A DNA stretch of 64,000 nt from Trichoplax adhaerens (lineage: Eukaryota; Placozoa; Uniplacotomia; Trichoplacea; Trichoplacidae). Positions within the stretch are counted from its first letter, which is position 1. Every line of letters begins with the position of its first letter. Below are positions 53,701-64,000 of the stretch, piece by piece. Location: assembly GCF_000150275.1 (NCBI RefSeq), contig NW_002060958.1:100966-164965 (forward strand). The letters run 5' to 3'. The translations under genes and the position numbers were made by a program. The notes under the pieces are model-generated. The model saw nothing but the letters and a program-made list of their open reading frames with translations. It ran no database searches and was not told the origin of the DNA.

Positions 53701-55064
53701 TATTAATTTGATCATGATTTATGTAATTTATTAATTTATTAATCTTAATGTAGGTGTTCGGTTTTTATGAGTATTTCCAACTACTTAGAGAACATTCATT
53801 TATTTTTTTCTGCTAAATATCTTTAACACTTAGCTCCCTTAATTTCAGAATTAACGGGTCATATGATCACGCATGGTTTCATTACCTTAACTTTTGAGTA
53901 TGGAAAAAACTTTTCAGAGCCTGGGTAAGTATATTTGAATCATGATTTCTCTAATATAAAATGTAAAATGTCGGACATTATCGTAGTTTTTAAATCAGAT
54001 ATAAGGTTTATAGAGTAAAATTCACGTTCTAATAGCTTGATACGATAATTAATTAGTATTTTCGGTCCCCTTAGCACGGACACATTGGGTACAGACAATT
54101 TTAGCCACACGGCCAAATCGGCTCATCGAAGCAAAAATATCCACCCGATTCTCCGCTATTACAGCCGACCTTTTCAAAGTAGAGAAATTATACTTCTGAA
54201 TTGTATATTAGAATAGCAGTTATTCATATCATTATGATATCCTAATTTTGATCGCTAAAATGTATTCCATTACTTATTACTCATGAAAACACTTCTATTA
54301 GAAACGGAAAGGAACGGAAGACTTCCTACTCCAGATAAAGTGCATCATGTTGTTGAGGACTTTTTATCAGATTGGTATGGAAAAAGTTTTATCCTAATAA
54401 TATTCTTATATTTATTCTAGCTATGTAACGATTTTACCAATCCAGGCTATCTTGTAAAATACCTTATTCGGATTTAAACAGGACCAGCTACAATCACCAC
54501 ACTTATCAGCTGCAACTCTTTCTTCAAACTCTGCTCAAAGTAGATTTAAACGAGTTTTACGCCGATTCTTGTTTCAAGGTAGATACTTATCTAAAGATGA
54601 AATTGATTTTAACCAAACAAATAATACTGAGCTTACCTATATTTAGCTTTATACTTGAGGCGTTAAATTACTTTCAATAATTTGGTATTTAATTTAATTT
54701 AATCCAAATTCTTGTTTTAAACTTACGTTTGGACAAGAATTATATTTTATAGACTGGCTACTGTAATTGATGTGATACTATATCAAATACTGTAGTTAAT
54801 TATGTTATTATTTTGTACAGCGATAATAGCGCTGTAGTATTACCAGCCAGGCTTTCGTGCCCCAGAACCCACATCTTAATAAATTATACGTTTCCGTATA
54901 TAATACTCTTCGCGATTATCTTGTACATTCTTTTGGTACAACATAGACACGAGTATTCTTTAACCTTTAAACTAAATTACTTAATTCACTACATAAAATT
55001 ATAGACTTCCATGATTTCAAAGTCTATGCCTCTAAGCTGCTCCAAACCTATTCTGCAAAGATAG
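47766..55064 (+). CDS. FOXRED2: FOXRED2-like FAD-dependent oxidoreductase, gene 6 (complete, 22 exons)
   Basis: Exons: 47766-47871, 48035-48106, 48861-48923, 49165-49280, 49708-49865, 49996-50053, 50398-50464, 50625-50691, 50801-50848, 51001-51059, 51426-51515, 51699-51748, 51855-51972, 52360-52431, 52942-53057, 53236-53281, 53506-53568, 53849-53924, 54075-54178, 54302-54374, 54482-54578, 55005-55064; 592 residues, the shortest copy. Signal peptide about 1-20; FAD loop GSGPGG 31-36; FE at 53-54 ends the second strand; [11 protein letters not shown] 90-100; STG 172-174; GQGNS 212-216; HSLDYR then [10 protein letters not shown] to about 380; GLYQMF from 421; VEDFLSDW to 541. Introns 7 and 17 need GC donors (GCATGT at 50465, GCAAGT at 53569) to keep the frame; every other intron is GT-AG. 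Exon 12 is the shortest in the family (50 bases). The tail ends ILQR. Confidence 0.92.
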
Positions 55065-55204
55065 AAAATATCCTTCTACATCTTTGGTGGTTTTCAATCG
55101 AAGACGAAAATTTAATGATTCTAAATATCTTTTGCGTTCAATATTAGTCAAAGTGACTGTATGATAATGTAGAATGATTAATAATTGACAATAGATTGAA
55201 AATC

Positions 55205-55210
55205 AATAAA
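55205..55210 (+). promoter_or_regulatory. Possible poly(A) signal of gene 6
   Basis: AATAAA 140 bases after the gene 6 stop, the first canonical hexamer in the spacer. Confidence 0.35.
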
Positions 55211-57174
55211 ACATCTGGCCAGGTTCGGTTGATATGATTTTCATATTCTTATTCTTGCAAAAAGCCTAAATTAAAGCCAATATCTATATTTCTAAGAATG
55301 CATATTATGTGTTGCAATAACAAATCTACTTTTTCATATGAAGCAGGGGCAACAACAAATTACTTTGTTCTCATCCTTTTAGTCTATAAAGTTATCATAA
55401 TCATCAAGATTAATAAGATATCTCTCCTAGTATATTAGTGTAATGAAGGTTAATTTTTAGAAGTTTCTTTCAAGTTCTTGTTTGGTAATTATCCTAGCTT
55501 AGTTTTTGTATCGTAATAAGTATTCTAGCTTTAAAAAAATATAACTTATTTGGTTGATTAAAATGGTAAAGTTTACTTAGTATCTTAGTATATTGTTGTG
55601 ACATTCATTAATTAATGCATCATCAATATTATAATTTTGTTGTGTGATGAATCATATGTTGACACCTAGCTACTAATTAACTAATATTAAATGTCATAGA
55701 AATGACAGATGGTTATCAGTTGCTAGTCGTAATTGCAAGTTGTGCGTTCAATCGGACATTTTAATAAAATAGCTTCTAGAATAAAGTTTTGATCCTTAAC
55801 GTGAGTAATCTATCGTCTAAGACTCGAATCTAAGTTTGGTTGATTAAAGAGTGCTTAGAGTTAGTTGCTTAGATAGTTAAGTCTACTTTAGAGGAAAGAA
55901 TCCCGTTTAATTCTTGTGTTACAATCTCGGTTGTGATAATTGTAAACCCGACTGCTTTATTCCGGTTAGAAGTAAAGATAATCCGTAGCATAATTTTCGT
56001 TAAGAATCAGATATTATGATTTTGTAATTCAAGCGATATATTTAGTTAATAGAATATATCAGTGCTAATTTTGATCATTAATTACAGTAGAAGTTAATGT
56101 TACTTTTTAATTTCAGACAGTATAAACCCAAAATATTTGATCTGCGATTGTTATTTTGTCTTAGTTTATACTGTAGAAATGTACGGTTTCAAGCTAAACT
56201 ATACTTAGTATTAATTAAGTAGTTTTCGGGAATCTAGGGTATAATTATCTTATCATGTGTGTTTGATTGTTAGTTTAATTTGGAGTACTTTAGAATGATA
56301 GTTGAATAGTCTAACGCTACTAAATACTCTCATATTCTAGCTACTTAATTTAAGATGGTATGATTAAAATAATCAATCAATCGACTATGTCAAAAGCTAC
56401 TAACTTATAATACGTTAGAATTGTTAAAAGTCTGAAATTAATCTGCTATCATTGTTTGTAACTGAATATAAGAAATCACACTATGCTGATAATAGTTTGA
56501 ATGAACAAATATGTAAAATTGAAACAGGACATGTTAAATTACGACACCTTGAACACCTAAAGGCTGATAAAGAAGCTGTAAACATTTTAGCTTCATGAGA
56601 AAAGTTTGGTAATCAGTTACACAGTGGGAACTGGTAAAGCAATTAGAAACAGCATAAATTAGCTGTAAAGGATTAGCCGGCCTCTAATAAGATGAAGACT
56701 TGATAACTGTATTAAAAGACTCAGAGATAGCCTGTACAAAACAAGCAATTCTTACTAGACAAAAATAAACACTTCTTTATACTCCAACAGAATAAGAAGA
56801 AATCAATCATTTATGACTACATCCAATCTAGATCCTCCCCTTTATTTACTTGAAAAGCTTTCAAACTAATTATCATCCATATTGCTTATAAATGAGCTCA
56901 TTTATGGTTTACCACTATTATGGAATAAGCAAATGAATAATTAATTGTAGTCTGAATAATGTGACGAGGAAATATACATAAAATTGTATTGGACATTCCG
57001 TATAACTATGTTAGTGCGGTAATAAGTAACGATAGAACTATAATAATGGAACTATATTATATTTAGGGTCCTACCAAGTTGATTCTGAAAAGTACTTCAT
57101 AATTAGATAGTAACATTAAATTAAGGAAAACGAGTACAGTATAGTGCTTTTAGTAAATTTAATTCTTTTTTATC
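55211..57174. other. Intergenic spacer, genes 6-7
   Basis: About 2.0 kb. The first kilobase is plain AT-rich sequence. The stretch 56428-56830 looks like decayed coding sequence and is listed separately. The last 300 bases should contain the gene 7 promoter, but no motif stands out. Confidence 0.5.
56428..56830 (+). pseudogene. Decayed coding-like stretch of unknown origin
   Basis: One frame is open from 56428 to a TGA at 56596-56598. It reads like a charged helical protein (KLRHLEHLKADKEAVNILAS) and continues past the stop as EKFGNQLHSGNW. After stops and a frame change, another frame from 56691 reads EDLITVLKDSEIACTKQAIL and then meets TAA codons. The amino-acid make-up contrasts with the Ile/Phe/Tyr-rich noise of the surrounding AT-rich DNA. 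I recognise no family and it does not resemble FOXRED2. Chance remains possible. Confidence 0.3.
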
Positions 57175-60100
57175 ATGGCAAACATCTTTAGCTTTACCTT
57201 CTTATTATTGGCTTTGCCCTTCATTATTCAATCGAAGTTTATCAAACATCAATATTGTATCGTTGGTGCTGGACCAGGAGGTAATTTTTTATCGTTTTTA
57301 TGTTTAATGATTTAGATTTTAATAGCATCTATGTTGCAATTTAGTTATTGTAAGACATGAAATACGGCAAATTATTTATCATAATAATAAGGTTAGATTT
57401 ATTAAGCCACCTCAATATTATGAAACGATTAGGATTACAAATGGCCTATTTTTTACAGCGAGCTGGAAGAGATTACATCGTTTTTGAAAGGCATAATATT
57501 GCAGGTAATCCATAATATTGTGTAGAAGAAACAATCTTTCCACCGAACAATCAGGTTGTAACACTTTCGGCACCAAATTATGGGCTCGAGTCAATATTTG
57601 ATAGTATAGCGTTAATTATCCATATTTTATTCTTGTTACTAAGCATATCGAAGGTTATAGACGATTGATTACTTTTAGCATGCTCACTTTAAGAGCTTTG
57701 AACGTCAAGATAATTTTATTCTCAAAGCAATCTTAATCTTATCAACTTTGGATAAGTTACATGTTTCAATTAAACTGTGATCAGTGTTGGATATCAGTAT
57801 TTATAATCCGAAGAATTTTATTGTGAGGATATCTGCTGCTTTCAAACTCCACATTACTTGGTTCCTCTTGAATAGAATCATTAACCGCTATTTTCTAACA
57901 CAGATTTCGTAATTTCTCCTATGGATATACTTTTTCTTTTTACAACTGTTGTACGAGAACGAATGAGCAATTTGTGGTAGTAGGAAATATTTTAATTTAA
58001 TCTTTTTCGATCCTTCTAATAACGATTTAATGTTAACTACAAATGAGATCCGAATGAAATCATTCTTCTATATATCTTCGTATTTTTATTAACAGTGTTT
58101 AATAAATGTCAAGGTCTCTGTAGGACTTCATAATCTTCCATCTTGACCAAATTCAATTTATCAAGAGTTAAATTTACAACTTATCGCTTCATTCAAAATT
58201 ATTTATAGAAATTTGACCTTAACTTTCTACAGTAACTGTTTCGCCTGTGTAGAGATAACTACTTGAATAGGAATAGCTATTTTCTACTTTAAATCTCTTT
58301 TTTGATTGCTGTTTAAGTTAATCTATAGTTTTATTAAACCTTCTAGGCTCATTTTTCACCCACTATCCGCGACATCGTCGTTTACTATCCTTAAATAAGC
58401 AGTACACAGGTGAAAAAGCTTATTATTAATAATTTGGTAATATGGCGCGATAATATAGCTATAATGAAAGCATCAGATTACTTAGATGTTTCTTGGCGAT
58501 TAGTATCAAGTGCTGACAAATTGGAAATTAATTGATTTGGCTTGTAATTGTTGATTAGGTTCCTTAAATTCCGAGTTCAATCTAAGACATGACTGGAATA
58601 CTCTTCTAAGCGATAATGATTCTTTAAAAATGACTCGTTATTCCGACGATCTTTATCCTCATGCTGATCAATTGGTAATTTTTGATCGTTAAACAAGTTT
58701 GGATGCCGACATGTTGAAATTTTAGTATTCTGTAGTCCTTGCAATTTAGAAATGTGATATTGATAATAATGTGATGCTAATCTATTGTAAAATTCACCTT
58801 CATTATACAGATTAGAATTTTTTTAACAAGCTAGCCATCAGATCATTAATATCCTCTACATGTCGATCTTAAGTTAATCGTAGTAATTATTCCTAGTAAT
58901 AGTAAGCTTCCAAATTCATAATCAACAGTAAATTAGGAAATGAGCAGTAATAGTTTACCCAAGTGTTATTATCATATCGTATTTTAATCCTCCATTCAGC
59001 TCATTGATCCACTTAAAATCAGTAACGTAAATCAACCATAATATCGCTGCTTAGCCGGAAAGTAATCCTTGTATCATCTTTAAAATTGTACCATTAATAT
59101 GAAATTTGTAAACATTTGCAAATTAACATTAATGGACTAATAGAACTTATAAAATCTGCCTCCTCATTTACACTACATATACACTTATGCTAAACATTTT
59201 TAGTATTCATCAAGTAAAAACATGAGGAAGAATTTGTTCCATCTATCATGATTACATTAATCATCCTCCATACAGAAATGCAGTAAACGGTTTAAAACGT
59301 TTAGTACGCAATTCTTGTAACAAATTTTAACTTCTAAAATAGTAAATTAATATTATTTCATTACATGGACTTTGATTTTCAAATTTCGTATCCAATGGCT
59401 TGAAGTAATCTAAATTCCTAATTACTTTGATCTGATCTCCAGGTTCGTTATCTAAATGATTACGCCAATCGACTACAACTAAATATCCAATATCAAACAG
59501 ATATTGTTAAATTATCCCGAGGATATCTTAATGGTATCAATATGTTTAAGTTAATTGACCAACATCAAAATATCCATTTGTGTAATGTAACCATCATTAG
59601 GTATGCTTAATTGGCTGGAATATCCAAATTCCAAGTCTTGTTACTACACCTGTAGTTTATACTGCACAAGTAGCACTAACATTATTACTATAATTAAATC
59701 TATGCAATTATCCAGCACCGGACTCTCAAAACCTAAAATACCAGATACAACCGGTATGCAATATGCTGAGGTAAGTGAATAGTAACGAGCAAAGGTGGTA
59801 GCAAAACAATATAACTACGCAATTGTTACCATTCTCCTTTGCAATTAACTTAGGGACCTATCGTAGTTGAACTAACTCTCAACTATACAAATAAGCTACT
59901 AATGAGTGATAGGGTTTAAATACTTCACTTTATTTACGTTAATCTTAGTCGTAAAATGTATTAAAGAAAAACGTAAGAATATTCTTAGCAATAATAGTCA
60001 AGTGATCTTGCAAGTGACTAAAAGGAACAGAGCAGCTAAGTTAGTGCTCGGCATTTTATAGTCTCGGCCTACGCCGACGATGCACTTGCGAATATTCTTG

Positions 60101-63100
60101 ACATAGCGACTAACACTGTACAGTATACATATTCTAGTCTATTGCATTGGAGAATAGAATAGTTTTAGTTCAAAATCCAATTTACAATTACGAAGAAAAC
60201 ATAGATACAAATACAATATCTCAAAATTAGTGCAGTATCTTCACTTCATTGTCGCATTATTACGTGAACGATATTTCCCCTTTCGTCGAACTTTCCTATT
60301 AAAATTACATTCGATATTAGCTGCTTTAACTAATTACAATACCTTGGTTATACCTCAATAATTTTAGCAATTTTAATCCTATACACCACCTTAAAATTTA
60401 GCTATATGTTAACAACATTTAAATAATATGAAATTCTTATAATAGAATAATAATGATGCTCTCGGCATTTACAACGTAACGCAAAATCTTTGTATTAATA
60501 TCCGTCTGTATTAAACTAATTGATACTATGATACGTTGAATTTACGATCAATCTATAGCTAAACTTTTAATTTTCCTGCACATATTTATAGGGCTACGAA
60601 TCCATATCAACCAATACTTCTGAATATGTAAATAAAAATGTTTTAATTCTAGGACAAGGTAACCCTAATTCTATACTATTCATATACTTTTGACCTAACG
60701 AAGTTGAAATCGTATTATTTCACGTTTCTTCACGAAATTTCTATCGTACTTGTAAGGTAATTCTGCGTTCGAAACAGCTCAAGCTATATCCAACGTTGCC
60801 GGTCTTGTCCATCTTTATGGCAGGTTTGCATTTATGTGTTGACTCGAGCTAATTAGGTTTACATATTTCAATTTAAGCGCTAGGAGTGTTAGCACCTATG
60901 AATTTTACCTACCTGCTCAATTCTGTATATTGTAAGTGGGTTATCTCTAATTAATTTCATATGTAGGGGTGGTGTTCGATTAGCTACATCAACACACTAT
61001 ATAGGAGATCTTAGGTCAGTTAGATCAACAAATTGCTATAGTTGAAGAATGAAACTAAGCACCAAAAATTTCTGTCAACTATGAATAATAATTTTTCATA
61101 AGCTATTATAAGGATAGAACTGAATTATCAAAAGTATTTTGTAAAGCAAGGCCTCTTTATACAAAAATAAATTTTTAATATGTGCCGTTTATTTCGATAC
61201 ACTCACATATAGAGCCGTCAATTCCAAGATAGTTGATTCTTACCAACTTAAATCTTTAGATGGTATCGTAGGTAATTCACGAAGGATTTAGATATTAGAA
61301 TTTATATTAATACATTAGATATAGTATTTTCAATTTTTTATAAATATGATAAACTGTATCTTTCTCTGAATATCTATAGAAGGACCCTTAGAAAACTTTG
61401 GAATACTTAAACGTAAGAAAGGATTAATTTCCATTGCTCTTAGGGGTACAAAAGATGAACTTTTTCTCGTAAGTTCATTGCATTTATGGCAAAACTAGTA
61501 ATTCAGAACTTGATCTAAATACCAATAATAGAGTAGTAAAATTTATGATCGGCAATTACTTACTTTTATTCAAGACCATGATTATTGATAACTATAACTT
61601 ATAGTTATGTTTATTTCTACTATCAATTTCTATGCGCAGATGATATGACAGGAACACGAAAAGGATATCATCATGTGATTCGATGCTTAGGCTTTGAAGT
61701 TAGTATTTATATTTATGTAAATGAACACCTTAAAATGATGGGTGTTAATCATACATATATAGGGGTATGTGTATCAGCTAATTTTCATCCACTGTTAGTA
61801 GTAATGTTATCCATTTAAAAATATATCAGTAAAGAATGTCGTAGCAACGCTTAGAAATTAAATTATACTTTAGATAAGTTAATTTTCTTACCATCAAGTT
61901 ATGTACAGCCTCACCCAGAAATAATAGAATCAAATTATTTTTTCAAGAAACAAATAAAATGATGATCAAAATTAAAGCCATAAAGTTTACCATCTTTTTT
62001 AAGCTTGATTTCTCATAGTTGGATTAAATGATTAGCGAAATAGTTTATATTTTCGTTTAGTAATAACGTAATGTTAGTTTCTACTAATCGCTATTCATTA
62101 TCCTTGATAGAGGGAAATTATTGGCCTTGTGGTGAATGCAATAATTCATAAACTTACCCGATTTTATTTAAATCTATTAAAATTTAGTACGATAGATCTA
62201 TATTTGGCCAAGGTTGTAGACCAAGATCTGCGAAGAAAGAGTCTATAGAACACTATCCCGACATTAAAGCCAATTATGAAGCGGTTTCTGTAGCTCATAT
62301 GTACTTTGGTATGGATATATTTTCACCTATATAATTACACAGTAAAGTTTTTTAATCTGATAAACTCTTGTGTCTCGTGTTTTAAATTTGCTATCAAGTC
62401 AACTTCATCCGTAAATATATTTATTAGTTTAATCAATCATAATTAACCAAAATATTAGCAATCATTAACATCCAAATATTTACTTCCCTGAACAATTGCT
62501 ATTTTAGCCGGAGCATTAACTCATTCCTTAGATTATCGACATTCTGGCGGATGTTGCATTCAAGGTTTCCGATATTCAGGTACTAAAAAACTATATTTCA
62601 TCTCTCAGCTAAATGATATAATTGATCTCAAGGCATGACAGTATCCCAGCATGCTAAGTCATTGCAAAAATTGCAGTAGCCCAGAGTTACTCTACATGCC
62701 CATGCTTTATTTAATAAAGGCAGTACATTGATACATATTTAAATTTAAACTTTTACACTTATTTACATAGTTGTTAGTGCATGGCAATCATACTTCTAAT
62801 ATAAAATGACTTATCGTTATTTTAATTTTCAAATTGTTAGTTCGTGCATTACATCGCTTATTAGAATGGCGATATCATCAAGTTCCTTGGCCTGCTAAAT
62901 TATTATCAAGCGAACAATTATTATATTATCTTAGCATGCGAATAAATCAAGCTTCTGTAAGAAAGATTGTGTTTGCTTATTTCTGCCAAAGAATAATAAT
63001 TATCGTTTACTAATTCTAAAACACTTATGAAAGTTCAATATATAAAGTTTATATAAAAACAATAATAACTTTACAAATAATATTTGAAACGTTTAAGTAT

Positions 63101-63975
63101 GTAGGATTATTTTCAATATCTTGTATGATTTAATTTAGGGAACTTATCAAATGTTTGGAATGCTAGCTGATGTTGTATTGATTGGTATAGTTTTTCATGA
63201 CAATTTTTTGCAATTTTAATAGCAAATAGAATGATTATTTTGTATAGTACTATAAATCTTGTAATCGAGACTGTTAATGTATTAAAATTAATACAGGTGA
63301 TAACCATCAACATTTGTATCTTGAAGAGGTTCCTACACGAGTTATCCCTAATCTTGAAAGTAAGGATATCTGTTATTCCAGTAAAAATATTTTAATATTA
63401 ATGGTGGTAGTACCGATAGCTGAAATGCCTTTTTTCCACCCATATACTTTAAAAGTAAATTGTTATCTCCGAGTCATTCAATGCTATAATTTATTTATAA
63501 GAAACTTCATTATGTTGCCATTGTGTGGTAGCTTACCCTATTTACCGAGCTATACCGCAAGCAGCCTATATTGCTTACTTTATTATCATGTATTTAAATA
63601 GATTTAGCTGGACGAAAAGTTACTTATGGGTTTCTAGCCTTAACATTTGAATATGGCAAGAATTTCTCACAACCAAAGTAAGTTGAGTATCTACAGAAAC
63701 AACAAATGCTAGATGAAATATTTGAATCATAAATTAATTGATTAGTAATGTAGTGTATTAAATTTAGAACCCATAAGTAGTCTTCGCCAATCCTTGTACA
63801 CAGTCCTTTTCTATTTATCTAATAATAATATTATGTAATAATGATTTATTGATATGCAATATTTTTCACAGTAAAGATACTTTAGATCGGGAAAATTACA
63901 GTTTCACGGCAAGAAATGCTTATCGTAGTCGCAATATCCATCCTATACTACGTTATTACAAACATCACATTCGAG
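57175..63975 (+). CDS. FOXRED2: FOXRED2-like FAD-dependent oxidoreductase, gene 7 (3'-partial, exons 1-19)
   Basis: Exons: 57175-57280, 57433-57504, 58347-58409, 58559-58674, 59443-59600, 59716-59770, 60592-60658, 60757-60823, 60967-61014, 61213-61271, 61380-61445 (or to 61468), 61640-61698, 62188-62308, 62508-62579, 62841-62956, 63139-63184, 63297-63359, 63602-63677, 63872-63975. Exons 20-22 lie beyond the window. Signal peptide about 1-20; FAD loop GAGPGG 31-36; second Rossmann loop GQGNS 211-215; group-B motifs [31 protein letters not shown]. Exon 6 is one codon shorter and exon 13 one codon longer than usual. The exon 11 donor is a problem: the strong site at 61469 breaks the frame, whereas a weak GTACAA site at 61446 keeps it. 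The copy is otherwise open, so it is probably functional or only recently damaged. Confidence 0.85.
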
Positions 63976-64000
63976 GTAAATCAAAAGTATTTTTCATTTT

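Noticed and set aside
54813-55004. 63-codon open frame before the last exon of gene 6
   Set aside because: Lies inside gene 6 intron 21, is Leu/Ile/Tyr-rich as expected by chance, and has no match in the same intron of other copies.
63314-63601. 95-codon open frame in gene 7
   Set aside because: It is exon 17 read through into intron 17; the correct exon ends at a consensus donor at 63360, as in all sisters.
1-64000. tRNA, rRNA, CRISPR or bacterial-type operon features
   Set aside because: Read for conserved tRNA box sequences, rRNA words, direct-repeat arrays and ribosome binding sites; none found, and the intron-rich gene structure is eukaryotic.

Overview
The window is AT-rich eukaryotic DNA (about two thirds A+T by eye) from an invertebrate animal. 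Its genes have many small exons, short GT-AG introns and N-terminal signal peptides. An early-branching animal such as a placozoan fits the intron density and base composition, but this is a guess, because nothing in the window fixes the species. A run of 369 Ns (46863-47231) shows a draft assembly.

One gene family fills the window: seven head-to-tail copies on the + strand of a FOXRED2/ERFAD-like FAD-dependent oxidoreductase. FOXRED2 is an ER-lumen flavoprotein known in mammals for a role in ER-associated degradation with SEL1L, OS-9 and ERdj5. Copies, in order: gene 1 (exons 4-22, 5' end outside the window, ends 4267); gene 2 (6253-13742, 618 aa); gene 3 (15035-23013, 614 aa); gene 4 (25039-34711, 602 aa); gene 5 (37011-45768, 605 aa); gene 6 (47766-55064, 592 aa); gene 7 (57175 to beyond the window end, exons 1-19 visible). 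I rebuilt each by hand from splice sites. All share one 22-exon plan with identical intron phases and nearly constant exon lengths. Only exons 1, 5, 6, 11, 12, 13, 20 and 22 change length, mostly by whole codons. Exons 11 and 12 vary together and exon 22 is unrelated in sequence past its first third.

The copies form two groups. Genes 1 and 3 keep vertebrate-like motifs (SGGFIHGFRYS, SWSTHYVGDVR). Genes 4-7 share derived motifs ([10 protein letters not shown] with adjacent cysteines, [11 protein letters not shown], NIHPxxRYY). Gene 2 is intermediate. Every visible C-terminus lacks a KDEL-type retrieval signal, so these proteins may be secreted or held in the ER by partners.

The spacers between genes are about 1.3-2.3 kb and contain no convincing gene. 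They hold diverged local tandem duplications, likely poly(A) signals, the assembly gap and one decayed coding-like stretch. Introns hold two copies of a 630-bp element with TG...CA ends and 5-bp flanking duplications (apparent solo LTRs) and further local duplications. No tRNA, rRNA, CRISPR array or minus-strand gene could be supported.
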